64,000 bases of DNA from Anabaena subtropica FACHB-260 (GTDB taxonomy: Bacteria > Cyanobacteriota > Cyanobacteriia > Cyanobacteriales > Nostocaceae), in assembly GCF_014697105.1 (NCBI RefSeq), contig NZ_JACJRF010000022.1:23589-87588 (forward strand), in the 5' to 3' direction. Shown one piece after another: positions 1 to 9,967 of this stretch. Position 1 is the first letter of the stretch; each line of letters starts with the position of its first letter. Below the pieces are notes generated by a model. It ran no database searches. It was not told the DNA's origin and saw only the letters and a program-made list of their open reading frames with translations. A program made the position numbers and the translations under genes.

Positions 1-362
1 AAAGAAACAGGTGAACCAAGGTAAGCAAGTAGACGGCACATAATGAAAGAACTTACTCCTAATTTTGTATAGAATATAGAAGGGATTGGGGATGAATCAA
101 TTCACAATTCAAAATATCCTACAGGAAGCGTAAGCGCTACAAAATATAAAATTTAAGAATCTCCAGGCATCTACTCAGGAGCGTAAGATGCGGGTAAAAT
201 TATTTACTATCTTCTGACTTGATTTATCTCCTAACTCCCTACCGCTCACATAAAAGAAAGGGAATTTATTTAACTTTTCACAAAAAAGCAATAGCAACGC
301 AACAAAACTGTCATAAATGCTATCTAAAGTAGTAATAAGTATAGATTTTCTTGCTAACGGCC
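1..362. other. left-edge non-coding stretch
   Basis: AT-rich DNA upstream of the protease gene. I see no convincing gene here; a minus-strand open frame that runs into the protease gene has no homology-like features. The stretch should hold the protease promoter, but I could not single out a clear -35/-10 pair. Confidence 0.5.
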
Positions 363-1604
363 ATGCAAAACCAAGTACACGATGAATCTCAACCGTTAAA
401 TCCTCAAAAACATAATTATGCACCTTGGAAAAAAGCGGCTGCATCTCTATCGTTAGTGTTGCTGGGATCTGGTATGACTTTAGCTGGCGGCTATTTAGCT
501 GGAAACCAGCAACAGTTGGCACAGAAAGCCTCTAACTTGGCGATGAGTCGAGTAGATGCAGCGCCACCATTGCCCAATAATGCAGATCCCAACTTTGTGA
601 CTCAGGTAGTAGAAAGAGTGGGGCCTGCTGTGGTGCGGATTGAAGCTTCTCGGACTGTCACCTCTCGATTACCTGCCGAATTTAACGACCCATTTTTCCG
701 TCGCTTCTTTGGTTCACAACTACCTCAACAACAGGAGAGGGTACAACGGGGTACTGGTTCCGGCTTTATCACTAGTGCCAATGGGAGCATTCTCACAAAC
801 GCTCACGTTGTCAATGGTGCAGATACTGTGCGAGTCATCCTGAAAGATGGGCGCAGTTTTCAAGGTAAGGTAATGGGTACAGACAATTTAACAGATGTAG
901 CCGTTGTCAAGATTCAGGCAAATAATTTACCGACAGTAGCAGTAGGTAATTCTGATCAACTACAACCTGGACAATGGGCGATCGCCATTGGTAATCCTTT
1001 AGGTTTAGATAATACAGTTACCACAGGTATCATTAGTGCTACTGGACGCAGCAGTAATCAAATTGGCGCACCCGATAAACGCGTTGAATATATTCAAACT
1101 GACGCAGCAATCAATCCTGGTAACTCCGGTGGTCCCTTGCTGAATTACCGTGGTGAAGTCATTGGTATGAATACAGCTATTATTCAGGGCGCACAAGGAC
1201 TAGGTTTTGCCATACCGATCAAAACAGTACAACGTATTTCTGATCAACTAATAGCTACAGGCACAGTACAGCATCCTTACCTGGGTATTCAAATGGTAGG
1301 GTTAACACCGCAAATCAAGCAAAACATTAATTCTGACCCCAATAGCGGTTTGAATGTAGATGCAGATAGGGGTGTTTTAGTTGTGAGAGTTATGCCCAAT
1401 TCTCCAGCCGCCAGAGCCGGATTACGTGCTGGTGATGTCATTCAAAGGCTGAATGGTCAAGCGGTTACAGATGCTAGTAATGTGCAGCGAGCTGTGGAAA
1501 ATACTCAAGTCGGCGGACAAATGCAGCTAGACATACTACGTAACGGGCGAAGTGTCAATGTAGCTGTACAAACTGGTGCTTTCCCCACTCAACAGGTGCA
1601 GTAG
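363..1604 (+). CDS. htrA: HtrA/Deg-family serine protease with PDZ domain
   Basis: Periplasmic or thylakoid-lumenal trypsin-fold protease/chaperone for misfolded proteins. From the ATG the protein has 413 residues. It carries an N-terminal membrane anchor or signal segment (about residues 25-46, ending in a small-residue stretch), a trypsin-like domain with a complete catalytic triad (His148 in TNAHVV, Asp178 in LTDVAVV, Ser255 in the GNSGGP motif) and one C-terminal PDZ domain (about 305-400). One PDZ is typical of cyanobacterial HhoA/HhoB/HtrA. An in-frame TTG four codons upstream (351) is possible; I chose the ATG because neither has a clear Shine-Dalgarno sequence. The gene stands alone, convergent with the next gene. 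Which of the three cyanobacterial Deg paralogues it is cannot be decided here. Confidence 0.93.
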   Translation: MQNQVHDESQPLNPQKHNYAPWKKAAASLSLVLLGSGMTLAGGYLAGNQQQLAQKASNLAMSRVDAAPPLPNNADPNFVTQVVERVGPAVVRIEASRTVTSRLPAEFNDPFFRRFFGSQLPQQQERVQRGTGSGFITSANGSILTNAHVVNGADTVRVILKDGRSFQGKVMGTDNLTDVAVVKIQANNLPTVAVGNSDQLQPGQWAIAIGNPLGLDNTVTTGIISATGRSSNQIGAPDKRVEYIQTDAAINPGNSGGPLLNYRGEVIGMNTAIIQGAQGLGFAIPIKTVQRISDQLIATGTVQHPYLGIQMVGLTPQIKQNINSDPNSGLNVDADRGVLVVRVMPNSPAARAGLRAGDVIQRLNGQAVTDASNVQRAVENTQVGGQMQLDILRNGRSVNVAVQTGAFPTQQVQ

Positions 1605-1616
1605 GGAAAGAGGTAA

Positions 1617-1642
1617 GGGAGCAGGGAGCAGGGAGCAGGGGG
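1617..1642. repeat. short tandem heptamer repeat (GGGAGCA)n
   Basis: Three copies of GGGAGCA followed by a G-rich tail, between two convergent genes. Such heptameric repeats are characteristic of heterocystous cyanobacterial intergenic DNA. Confidence 0.85.
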
Positions 1643-1694
1643 AAAAGGAGAAAGCTCTTACCTTGCTGCTCACTGCATCAATTTTCTGCGATAG

Positions 1695-3428
1695 TTAGGG
1701 TTTTCCCTGCCAATCTTTGATATTCCAAGTATCGGTATCCCAAGGAGTCAAATTCACACCAATTAATCTATTGCTCACACCATTGACATCAGCACGAGCA
1801 ATAAAAGGAATTATTGCTACATCTTTAATTAGCAAATCATTCATTTGAATAAATAATTGTCGGCGTTTTTCCGGATTTAATTCGGCGTTGGACTGTTGCC
1901 AAAGTTTGTCATATTCAGGATTGCAGTAACGTGAATAATTAGGCTTTGACCAATTATTGCTTTTCTGGGTAATTTCCTCACAGGTGAATCCCTTCATATA
2001 AGCACCAGGGTCTATGTTGGCATTACCCGTACTAAACATTTGTAAATCAGCCTGAAAGCGGTTAAGTGCATCTGGATTAGATGGATCTCCAGAGAAAAAG
2101 ATGCTACCATCAATACTTTTGAGTTCTATCCCCACACCAATAGATGTCAGTCCTTGTTTAATAATTTCCTGAGTTTTTTGTCGCAATGGATTGACAGATG
2201 TCTGAAATAAAACGTTCATTTCTACGCCATTTTTATCTCGGATGCCATTGCCATTAGTGTCTTTCCATCCAGCTTCATCTAATAAATCAGCAGCTTTTTT
2301 AAGATTAAATTCGTATTTAGTATTGGGCGAATTATAAATATTTGGTGCTACTAAAATATTAGCCGCAGGACGACCACTAGACCCGTATAGTTGTTGATTA
2401 ATTGTGTCCCGATCAATTGCGTAGTTAAATGCTTGACGCACTCTGATGTCTTGGAAAAAAGGATGGGGAAATTCCAAGCTAGAGCGTTCACCGTCTTTGG
2501 TTTGTTTGTTAGGGTCGGTATGATTAATAACAATCCGTTCTAAAAAAGAACCGAAACTAATATCTAATCTCCCTTTCCCTGCTGCTTCTAGTTGCTTCAA
2601 AACAGGAGCTTCCACTTGCAGGTTCCAAGCGTAGTCTACATCTCCAGTTTGCAGCACGGCTCTAGCGGCTGAGGTTGCATCACCGCCACCTTTAAGTTCT
2701 ACTCGCTTAAAGAATGGTTTATTAGCTTCGCGGAAGGAAGAATTAGCTTCATAGATAATGATGTCGCCGGGTTTAAATTCCACGACTCGGTAAGGGCCTG
2801 TACCCACAGGTATTAAATTAGCTGGAGCCTCCCTAGCGTTGCTACCGTTAAATTTAGCAAAAATGTGACGGGGGAGAATCATCCCGTTTAAGCCAACGAA
2901 AGGTAGTGACCAAGCCGGGTTAGGACTCTGGAAATTAATTTTAACGGTGTGGTCATCAATGGCTTCGACGCTGGAAATACCTTTATAATCAGCAGATGTG
3001 GTAGCTCCAACAGTCGAATTTGAGAGAAATTGGTAAGTAAATACCACATCCGCAGCCGTAAAAGGTTGACCATCAGACCATTTCACTCCTTGTTTCAGCT
3101 TCCAGGTAACTGATTTACCATCTTTAGCAATACCACCATTTTCTTGGGTGGGGATTTCTGTGGCTAGAAACAGAACTAATTTACCGTCTTTATCGTGGCT
3201 GGCCAGAGGTTCATAAACGATCCGACTGGCTTCAAAATCCTTGGTTCCTTGGGCTAAGTGAGGATTGAGAATAGTTGGTGCTTGCCAATAAAGTAGGCGT
3301 AAGGTGTCGGCAGCAGTGGCAGTTGTGGGAGATTGAGCCTGTGGGGAAGAACAAGCAGCTAGTAAAAAGATGTTAAGTAACGACCAAGCAAAAATTTGAC
3401 CCTGAAAAAACCGAGCAAAGATGGTCAT
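1695..3428 (-). CDS. ABC transporter peptide-type substrate-binding lipoprotein
   Basis: Extracytoplasmic solute-binding protein of family 5 (DppA/OppA/NikA type) that delivers peptides or a similar ligand to an ABC permease. The 577-residue protein has a lipoprotein signal peptide: a hydrophobic stretch followed by the lipobox LLAAC with the lipidated Cys26, then an S/T/A/Q-rich linker. The body matches SBP_bac_5 with typical segments such as VKWSDGQPFTAADVVFTYQF near residue 115 and a region around FNYAIDRDTIN near residue 335 that resembles the family's second-lobe signature. No permease or ATPase gene adjoins it, so the partner must be encoded elsewhere. It is convergent with the protease gene and sits downstream of the large kinase on the same strand (36-nt gap). 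The ligand cannot be predicted from sequence. Confidence 0.9.
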   Translation of the reverse strand: MTIFARFFQGQIFAWSLLNIFLLAACSSPQAQSPTTATAADTLRLLYWQAPTILNPHLAQGTKDFEASRIVYEPLASHDKDGKLVLFLATEIPTQENGGIAKDGKSVTWKLKQGVKWSDGQPFTAADVVFTYQFLSNSTVGATTSADYKGISSVEAIDDHTVKINFQSPNPAWSLPFVGLNGMILPRHIFAKFNGSNAREAPANLIPVGTGPYRVVEFKPGDIIIYEANSSFREANKPFFKRVELKGGGDATSAARAVLQTGDVDYAWNLQVEAPVLKQLEAAGKGRLDISFGSFLERIVINHTDPNKQTKDGERSSLEFPHPFFQDIRVRQAFNYAIDRDTINQQLYGSSGRPAANILVAPNIYNSPNTKYEFNLKKAADLLDEAGWKDTNGNGIRDKNGVEMNVLFQTSVNPLRQKTQEIIKQGLTSIGVGIELKSIDGSIFFSGDPSNPDALNRFQADLQMFSTGNANIDPGAYMKGFTCEEITQKSNNWSKPNYSRYCNPEYDKLWQQSNAELNPEKRRQLFIQMNDLLIKDVAIIPFIARADVNGVSNRLIGVNLTPWDTDTWNIKDWQGKP

Positions 3429-3464
3429 GTTGGATGTTCTATGGATGTTGATTGATTGTGCAAC

Positions 3465-6400
3465 TTACTTATATAGCCAAACTCGTAAGAGAGACAGGAG
3501 TTGTTCTGTATCTACAGGTTTAGCGATGTAGTCAGATGCGCCGGCGGCAATGCACTGATCGCGATCGCCTTGCATGGCTTTAGCTGTGAGGGCGATAATC
3601 GGCAAGGACTTAAATGGTTCTTTTTGGCGAATTAGTCGCATGGTTTCGTAACCATCCATTTCTGGCATCATCACATCCATTAATACCACATCAATATCTT
3701 GTGTATTTTCTAACAAACTAATCCCTTCCCTACCGTTTTCGGCGTAGATGACCAGCATTTGGTAGCTTTCTAGCATACTGGTGAGGGCGAAAATGTTGCG
3801 GACATCATCATCGACAATCAGCACTTTTTTACCAACCAAGGAATAATCTTGAGAATGGAGTTGTTCTAAGATTTCGCGTTTGGGTGCGGGTAAGTTTGCC
3901 TGGACGCGGTGGAGGAACAATGCAGTTTCATCAAGGAGACGTTCGGGCGATCGCACATCTTTGAGGATAATTGTCTCAGCGATGCGTCTGAGTTCTGTTT
4001 CTTGGGTTTTACTGATTTCTCTGCCGGTATAAACAATGATTGGTAAAGTCGCGCCGTTGGTTTCTTGCTTAATCTGCTCGATTAGTTCAAAGCCTGTCAT
4101 ATCGGGTAAACCTAAATCGAGGACTAGGCAATCAAACTGCTGGTTGCGAATGGCTGTGAGGGCAGCTGCACCAGTACCTACTGACACGGTTGCCACATCG
4201 CTATTACCAATGAGTTCCACAATGCTTTGGCGTTGTAGTTCATCATCTTCGACTACTAGTAAATTCTTCACTCGCCGTTCCACGAAACCGCGAATTTTGT
4301 CTAGGGCTGCGGATATGGCTTCACTGGTGACTGGTTTTTGTAGATAAGCGATCGCACCTAATTGTAAACCCCGTTGCCGTCCTTCCTCAACGGTCATGAT
4401 GTGTATGGGAATATGGCGGGTTGTCGGGTCATGTTTGAGGCGGTCTAGGACTGTCCAACCGTCCATTTCTGGTAGGCGGATATCTAGTAAAATCGCCATT
4501 GGCAGGAAGTCCTTAGCCAGTTTTAGACCGGCTGTACCAGTTTGGGCTGTGAGTACCTGAAACCCATGTTGCCGTGCCATGTCTACTAAGATGCGGGCAA
4601 AATTAACGTCATCTTCAATAATCAGCAGGACGTTATTATCTTCTGATGTATCGGTAATAAGGGCGCGATCGTCAATTATGAGTGGGCTTGTCCTGACCGC
4701 AGTCGAAGGGGAGTTGGGAGTTGGGAGTTGGGAGTGGGAGTATTGGGGTAGGTAGAAGGTGAATGTGCTACCTTGATCGGGATTGCTTATAAGTTTAATT
4801 TCGCCACCCAAGAGGTGAGCGATTTCTCGGCTAATAGACAAGCCTAGTCCTGTACCGCCATATTTGCGGCTGGTTGTGCCGTCGGCTTGCTGGAATGCTT
4901 CAAAGATAATCTTTTGTTTGTTGGGAGCGATGCCAATACCTGTATCACTAACGGCAAATGCAATCACACTCTCAGCGCGGGTTAAGGTTTTTTGGCTGGG
5001 ACTCCATCCTTGCTTGGCTACCTCAATCTGTAGGCGGACTTCTCCTCGTTCTGTAAATTTAAAAGCGTTGGAGAGGAGATTTTTCAGCACCTGTTGTAGG
5101 CGCTTGATGTCAGTATTAACGTTAGTTGGTAACTCAGGTGCTAAGTCAACTGCAAAAGCCAGTCCTTTATTTTGCGCCACTTGTCCAAAACTGCGTTCAA
5201 TTTGTTCAGCCAATTCATCCAACGCCATTGGGGTTGTATGAATTGACATAGTACCCGATTCGATTTTGGCAAGATCCAAAATGTCGTTGATTAATGCCAA
5301 TAGTTCATTGCCGGCTGAGTAAATTGTTTGACTATATTCGACTTGCTTCGCCGTCAGGTTGCCATTGACGTTATCTGTCAACAATTTCGCCAAAATCAAC
5401 AAGCTATTGAGGGGTGTCCGCAGTTCGTGGGACATATTAGCCAAAAACTCAGATTTATATCGGGATGAAAGAGCTAGTTGTTCGGCTTTCTCTTCTAAAG
5501 ACCTTCTTGCTTGCTCAATTTCTCGATTTTTCCGCTCTACTTCTTTTTTCTGTAGGGCTAACAATTCTGCCTTTTCTTCTAGTTCGGCGTTGGTTTGCTG
5601 TAACTCATCTTGCTGTCCCCGTAATAAATCTTCGGAAGCTTTGAGTGATTGGGCTTGTTGTTCTAGACGCTTGTTGGTTTCCCGCAGTTCATCTTGCTGG
5701 GTTTGTAGTTCCTCCGCTAGAGATTGGGATTGCTTGAGTAATTCTTCAGTACGCATCGAGGCGGCGATGGTGTTGAGGACGATCGCAATACTTTCGGTGA
5801 GTTGGTCGAAGAATGTTAAATGAATCTCGCTAAAGCGGCGGAAGGAGGCTAATTCAATTACGGCTGTGACTTGACCTTCAAAGAGAACAGGTAACACCAC
5901 TGCATTTAAGGGAGTGGCTTCTCCTAAACCAGAGGTAATTTTGACATAATCACTCGGTACTTCCGTTAACAAAATCCGTTCTTTTTCTAAGGCGCATTGT
6001 CCAACCAAACCTTCACCTAATTGGAAGCGGTTAGCTAGATGTTTGCGTTCGCGGTAAGCGTAGCTGCTAAGTAGTTGGAGGTAGTTTTGATGTTCTGCGG
6101 CTTCCATTAAGTAGAATACGCCGTGTTGTGCGCCTACTAAGGGTGCTAGTTCTGAGAGAATTAATTTAGATACGGTTTCTAAGTCGCGCTGACCTTGCAG
6201 CATTCGGGTAAATTTGGCAAGGTTGGTCTTCAACCAGTCTTGCTCGGTATTTTTCTGGGTTGTTTCCCGGAGATTGGCAATCATCTGGTTGATGTTGTCT
6301 TTGAGGATTGCCACTTCACCCAGGGCTTCTACAGAGATGGAACGGGTTAAATCGCCCTTGGTGACTGCTGTTGCTACTTCGGCGATCGCTCTTAATTGGG

Positions 6401-9212
6401 TGGTCAGTGTAGCCGCTAGTTCGTTCACGTTGTCGGTCAAATCTTTCCAAGTCCCAGCCGCACCCGGAACCCTGGCTTGACCGCCTAATTTTCCTTCAAT
6501 CCCTACTTCCCGCGCTACTGTTGTCACCTGATTGGCAAAGGTGGCTAGGGTATCAATCATTTCGTTGATGGTTTCTGCCAAGGTTTCGATTTCACCTTTG
6601 GCATCTAACATCAGTTTGCGCTTCAAGTCACCATTCGCCACCGCCGTCACAACTCTGGCAATTCCCCGCACCTGGGCTGTCAAGTTCCCCGCCATCGAGT
6701 TGACATTATCAGTCAAATCCTTCCACGTCCCCGCCACGCCTTGCACCACAGCTTGACCGCCTAATTTCCCCTCGGTTCCCACCTCCCGCGCTACCCGTGT
6801 GACTTCCGAGGCGAAGGAACTGAGTTGATCCACCATTGTATTGATGGTGTTCTTCAAGTCGAGAATTTCCCCTTTCACATCGACGGTGATTTTTTTCGAC
6901 AGGTCGCCATTTGCTACCGCCTTTGTCACTTCTGCAATATTCCGCACCTGGGCTGTGAGGTTTCCGGCCATGGAGTTGACGTTATCAGTCAAATCTTTCC
7001 ACGTACCGCCCACACCCCGGACATAAGCTTGCACCCCCAGTTTTCCCTCGGTTCCCACCTCCCGCGCTACCCGCGTGACTTCTGAGGCGAAGGAGTTGAG
7101 TTGATCTACCATTGTATTGATGGTGTTTTTCAACTCCAATATTTCCCCCTTGACATCAACGGTGATTTTCTTCGACAAGTCGCCATTAGCCACAGCCGTT
7201 GTCACCTCGGCAATGTTCCGCACCTGTGCTGTTAAACTACCCGCCATGAAGTTCACACTGTCGGTCAAGTCTTTCCACGTCCCCGCCACGCCTTTGACTT
7301 CTGCTTGTACCCCTAATTTTCCTTCGGTTCCCACCTCCCGCGCTACCCGCGTGACTTCTGAGGCAAAAGAGTTGAGTTGATCCACCATTGTATTGACGGT
7401 GTTTTTCAACTCTAATATTTCCCCCTTGACATCAACCGATATTTTCTTCGACAGGTCGCCATTAGCCACCGCCGTTGTCACCGCCGCAATGTTCCGCACC
7501 TGTGCTGTTAAGCTACCCGCCATGAAGTTGACGCTGTCGGTCAAGTCCTTCCATGTCCCCGCCACACCCTTGACATCAGCTTGTACGCCTAACTTTCCTT
7601 CACTACCTACTTCCCGCGCCACCCTAGTTACTTCCGATGCAAAGGAGTTGAGTTGATCCACCATGATATTGATGGTGTTTTTCAACTCCAATATTTCTCC
7701 ATTGACTTGTACCGTAATTTTTTTGGATAAATCACCGTTGGCGATCGCTGTTGCCACCTCGGCAATATTTCTGACTTGGTCGGTGAGGTTCCCTGCCATC
7801 ATATTCACCGCACCAGTCAAGTCCTTCCATGTACCAGCAACGCCTTTAACTTCTGCTTGTACTCCCAGTTTTCCTTCGGTTCCCACCTCCCGCGCCACCC
7901 GTGTGACTTCTGAGGCAAAGGAACTGAGTTGATCCACCATTGTATTGATGGTGTTTTTCAGTTCCAGAATCTCACCTTTGACATCAACAGTAATTTTTTT
8001 CGACAAGTCACCAGTGGCTACGGCTGTTGTCACTTCCGCAATATTGCGTACTTGGGCTGTTAAGCTACCCGCCATGAAGTTCACGCTGTCGGTCAAGTCT
8101 TTCCACGTCCCCGCTACGCCTCTGACTTCTGCTTGACCGCCTAATTTCCCTTCTGCACCCACCTCACGGGCTACCCTTGTAACTTCTGATGCAAAGGAGT
8201 TGAGTTGATCCACCATGATATTGACGGTGTTTTTCAGTTCCAGAATCTCACCTTTGACATCAACAGTGATTTTTTTCGATAAGTCGCCAGTGGCTACGGC
8301 TGTTGTCACTTCCGCAATATTACGTACTTGGGCTGTCAAATTCCCTGCCATCAAGTTGACATTATCGGTTAAGTCCTTCCAAGTACCCGCGACTCCTCGC
8401 ACTTCCGCTTGTACGCCTAACTTCCCTTCCGTTCCTACTTCCCGCGCAACTCTGGTAACTTCTGAGGCAAAGGAGTTGAGTTGATCCACCATTGTGTTAA
8501 CGGTGTTTTTCAGTTCCAGGATTTCACCTTTTACATCAACGGTGATTTTTTTGGATAAGTCGCCGTTAGCGATCGCTGTAGCAACTTCGGCAATGTTCCG
8601 CACTTGTCCGGTGAGGTTCCCCGCCATTAGGTTGACGTTATCGGTTAAGTCTTTCCAAGTCCCTGCAACTCCTTGGACTTCAGCCTGCACGCCTAGTTTT
8701 CCCTCGGTTCCCACTTCTCTGGCAACTCGCGTCACCTCACCAGCAAAGGAACTCAGCCTTGTCACCATCGTATTCACAATGTTGGCTGTTTGGAAAAATT
8801 CTCCTTTGAGGGGTCTGCCTTCAATTTCTGTAGCGATCGTTTGAGATAAGTCACCATTGGCTACAGCCCGAATTACCCGCGTAGTTTCTGCCGTCGGCTG
8901 GACTAAATCTGTAATGAGAGTATTGACAGAAGTAACACAATCTGACCATGAACCGCGAACATTTTCCAGAGAAGCACGTTCAGTAATTTTGCCTTCTTTC
9001 CCGACAACATTGCTAATTCGCTTTAACTCTGCTGCCATGCGTTCATTTTGGTCAATAATATCGTTAAGCGTATCTGCAACTTTTCCGGCTATACCTGCTT
9101 GGTCTATGGGCATCCGAGCCGAGAAATCTCCCTTTTTTACAGCATTTAAGGTATTTAATAGCTGTTTTAAGTCGATTTGTTCGCTTTCTCTAGTTAGATC
9201 TTCGGTTGCCAT
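3465..9212 (-). CDS. giant hybrid histidine kinase: poly-HAMP, GAF, HisKA, HATPase, three REC domains
   Basis: A 1915-residue multistep phosphorelay kinase. No membrane segment is visible, so it should be cytoplasmic. Order: 11 HAMP-type units of about 92 residues (about 15-990), each with a GDL motif and most with EGKLG and GTWKDLT motifs; GAF domain (about 1010-1160); coiled coil rich in Q/E (about 1170-1255); HisKA with the phosphoacceptor His in [10 protein letters not shown] (about 1261); HATPase with the G box [10 protein letters not shown] (about 1445); three receiver domains (about 1530-1645, 1650-1765, 1795-1912) with phospho-Asp in [21 protein letters not shown] and [11 protein letters not shown]. 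The layout resembles group III fungal (Nik1/Os-1) osmosensing kinases and cyanobacterial relatives. The start has an AAAGG-like Shine-Dalgarno. A heptamer repeat encodes a P/S/T-rich linker before the first REC. Its signal is unknown. Confidence 0.93.
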   Translation of the reverse strand: MATEDLTRESEQIDLKQLLNTLNAVKKGDFSARMPIDQAGIAGKVADTLNDIIDQNERMAAELKRISNVVGKEGKITERASLENVRGSWSDCVTSVNTLITDLVQPTAETTRVIRAVANGDLSQTIATEIEGRPLKGEFFQTANIVNTMVTRLSSFAGEVTRVAREVGTEGKLGVQAEVQGVAGTWKDLTDNVNLMAGNLTGQVRNIAEVATAIANGDLSKKITVDVKGEILELKNTVNTMVDQLNSFASEVTRVAREVGTEGKLGVQAEVRGVAGTWKDLTDNVNLMAGNLTAQVRNIAEVTTAVATGDLSKKITVDVKGEILELKNTVNIMVDQLNSFASEVTRVAREVGAEGKLGGQAEVRGVAGTWKDLTDSVNFMAGSLTAQVRNIAEVTTAVATGDLSKKITVDVKGEILELKNTINTMVDQLSSFASEVTRVAREVGTEGKLGVQAEVKGVAGTWKDLTGAVNMMAGNLTDQVRNIAEVATAIANGDLSKKITVQVNGEILELKNTINIMVDQLNSFASEVTRVAREVGSEGKLGVQADVKGVAGTWKDLTDSVNFMAGSLTAQVRNIAAVTTAVANGDLSKKISVDVKGEILELKNTVNTMVDQLNSFASEVTRVAREVGTEGKLGVQAEVKGVAGTWKDLTDSVNFMAGSLTAQVRNIAEVTTAVANGDLSKKITVDVKGEILELKNTINTMVDQLNSFASEVTRVAREVGTEGKLGVQAYVRGVGGTWKDLTDNVNSMAGNLTAQVRNIAEVTKAVANGDLSKKITVDVKGEILDLKNTINTMVDQLSSFASEVTRVAREVGTEGKLGGQAVVQGVAGTWKDLTDNVNSMAGNLTAQVRGIARVVTAVANGDLKRKLMLDAKGEIETLAETINEMIDTLATFANQVTTVAREVGIEGKLGGQARVPGAAGTWKDLTDNVNELAATLTTQLRAIAEVATAVTKGDLTRSISVEALGEVAILKDNINQMIANLRETTQKNTEQDWLKTNLAKFTRMLQGQRDLETVSKLILSELAPLVGAQHGVFYLMEAAEHQNYLQLLSSYAYRERKHLANRFQLGEGLVGQCALEKERILLTEVPSDYVKITSGLGEATPLNAVVLPVLFEGQVTAVIELASFRRFSEIHLTFFDQLTESIAIVLNTIAASMRTEELLKQSQSLAEELQTQQDELRETNKRLEQQAQSLKASEDLLRGQQDELQQTNAELEEKAELLALQKKEVERKNREIEQARRSLEEKAEQLALSSRYKSEFLANMSHELRTPLNSLLILAKLLTDNVNGNLTAKQVEYSQTIYSAGNELLALINDILDLAKIESGTMSIHTTPMALDELAEQIERSFGQVAQNKGLAFAVDLAPELPTNVNTDIKRLQQVLKNLLSNAFKFTERGEVRLQIEVAKQGWSPSQKTLTRAESVIAFAVSDTGIGIAPNKQKIIFEAFQQADGTTSRKYGGTGLGLSISREIAHLLGGEIKLISNPDQGSTFTFYLPQYSHSQLPTPNSPSTAVRTSPLIIDDRALITDTSEDNNVLLIIEDDVNFARILVDMARQHGFQVLTAQTGTAGLKLAKDFLPMAILLDIRLPEMDGWTVLDRLKHDPTTRHIPIHIMTVEEGRQRGLQLGAIAYLQKPVTSEAISAALDKIRGFVERRVKNLLVVEDDELQRQSIVELIGNSDVATVSVGTGAAALTAIRNQQFDCLVLDLGLPDMTGFELIEQIKQETNGATLPIIVYTGREISKTQETELRRIAETIILKDVRSPERLLDETALFLHRVQANLPAPKREILEQLHSQDYSLVGKKVLIVDDDVRNIFALTSMLESYQMLVIYAENGREGISLLENTQDIDVVLMDVMMPEMDGYETMRLIRQKEPFKSLPIIALTAKAMQGDRDQCIAAGASDYIAKPVDTEQLLSLLRVWLYK
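4708..4740. repeat. heptamer repeat inside the kinase coding sequence
   Basis: About four copies of GGGAGTT lie in frame within the hybrid kinase and encode a P/S/T-rich linker between the HATPase and the first receiver domain. The same class of repeat is intergenic elsewhere in the window. Confidence 0.8.
6240..9170 (-). repeat. 276-bp tandem coding repeat (HAMP units)
   Basis: The kinase's N-terminal half is a tandem array with a period of 92 codons (276 bp). The 11 GDL-type motifs and 10 GTWKDLT motifs mark the units. Units 3 to 9 are almost identical in protein and very similar in DNA, whereas the outermost units have diverged. This suggests recent amplification or gene conversion of the middle units. 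Confidence 0.9.
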
Positions 9213-9660
9213 AGTCTAGCCTTTCAATAATTGCAGTGTTTTTTTACTCTCATAAATATTTGAGAGTAATGTGAGGTGAAAATTTTGTCCTACTTCACCT
9301 TCAGGATGACTTAATCCCATGCCCATGCTAGATAAAAAATGCGATCGCTAACAACTTTCACAACACAAGTTTGGAAAAGGGAGTGAGGGAAAGACGTTTT
9401 TATCTGTGGTTGTGGGTTTTTCCGGTGATTGACTGACTGGAAAATATTTTGTGCCTTATTGGTAAGAAATATTGAACCACAGGGAACAGAGAGAAGACAC
9501 ATAGAGAAAAATGGTTTTTTTATCACAGTTACTTAGCAAATCATAGCCGCTATTTAGTCTCTGGAGAGGTTGCTAGTAAAGTTTTTTCGATATCTCCAAA
9601 ATAATAGTTTTATTACCTACTACCTATGACATATATATTTTGATATAGAAAATTTGACTA
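9213..9660. other. non-coding stretch upstream of the kinase
   Basis: AT-rich spacer between the kinase start and the repeat pair. It should contain the kinase promoter. A 71-codon minus-strand frame here has no protein-like features and was not called. Confidence 0.5.
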
Positions 9661-9798
9661 GGGAACACCAAAAAATAAATTATTCCAAATTGGCGGTTAG
9701 TAGGTAGGGTGCGTCAGTATGAAGATTTTCTTGGTACAGCTAGGTTTTTTGGCACTGACGCACCTTACATTTTGGGTATTTTTTTATCTGGAAGTCCC
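9661..9798. mobile_element. MITE-like element, copy 1
   Basis: A 138-bp unit with imperfect inverted ends (GGGAACACCA...; the other end reads GGGACTTCCA on the opposite strand, followed by an A-rich run). Inside is a near-perfect inverted repeat with arms GTAGGGTGCGTCAGT and its complement. CTA flanks both sides and could be a target duplication. It has no coding capacity. A second copy follows after 18 bp. Confidence 0.75.
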
Positions 9799-9816
9799 CT
9801 ATAGGATTCATCCTTG

Positions 9817-9954
9817 GGGAACACCAAAAAATAAATTATTCCAAATTGGCGGTTAGTAGGTAGGGTGCGTCAGTATGAAGATTTTCTTGGTACAGCTAGG
9901 TTTTTTGGCACTGACGCACCCTACATTTTGGGTATTTTTTTATCTGGAAGTCCC
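9817..9954. mobile_element. MITE-like element, copy 2
   Basis: Direct repeat of the preceding element at an offset of exactly 156 bp. I noticed one base difference, which makes the internal 15-bp arms perfectly complementary in this copy. It ends 13 bp before the patB stop codon, so its hairpin may end patB transcripts. Confidence 0.78.
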
Positions 9955-9967
9955 TAACTGCCTACTA

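Noticed and set aside
175..522. 115-codon minus-strand frame at the left edge
   Set aside because: It runs through the start of the well-supported protease gene and has no protein family features or ribosome-binding site.
6214..9219. Many plus-strand frames with a recurring [18 protein letters not shown] peptide
   Set aside because: They are mirror frames of the kinase's repeated HAMP units; their similarity reflects the repeat on the other strand.
9311..9526. 71-codon minus-strand frame
   Set aside because: No family match, poor composition, lies in the kinase upstream region without a Shine-Dalgarno.
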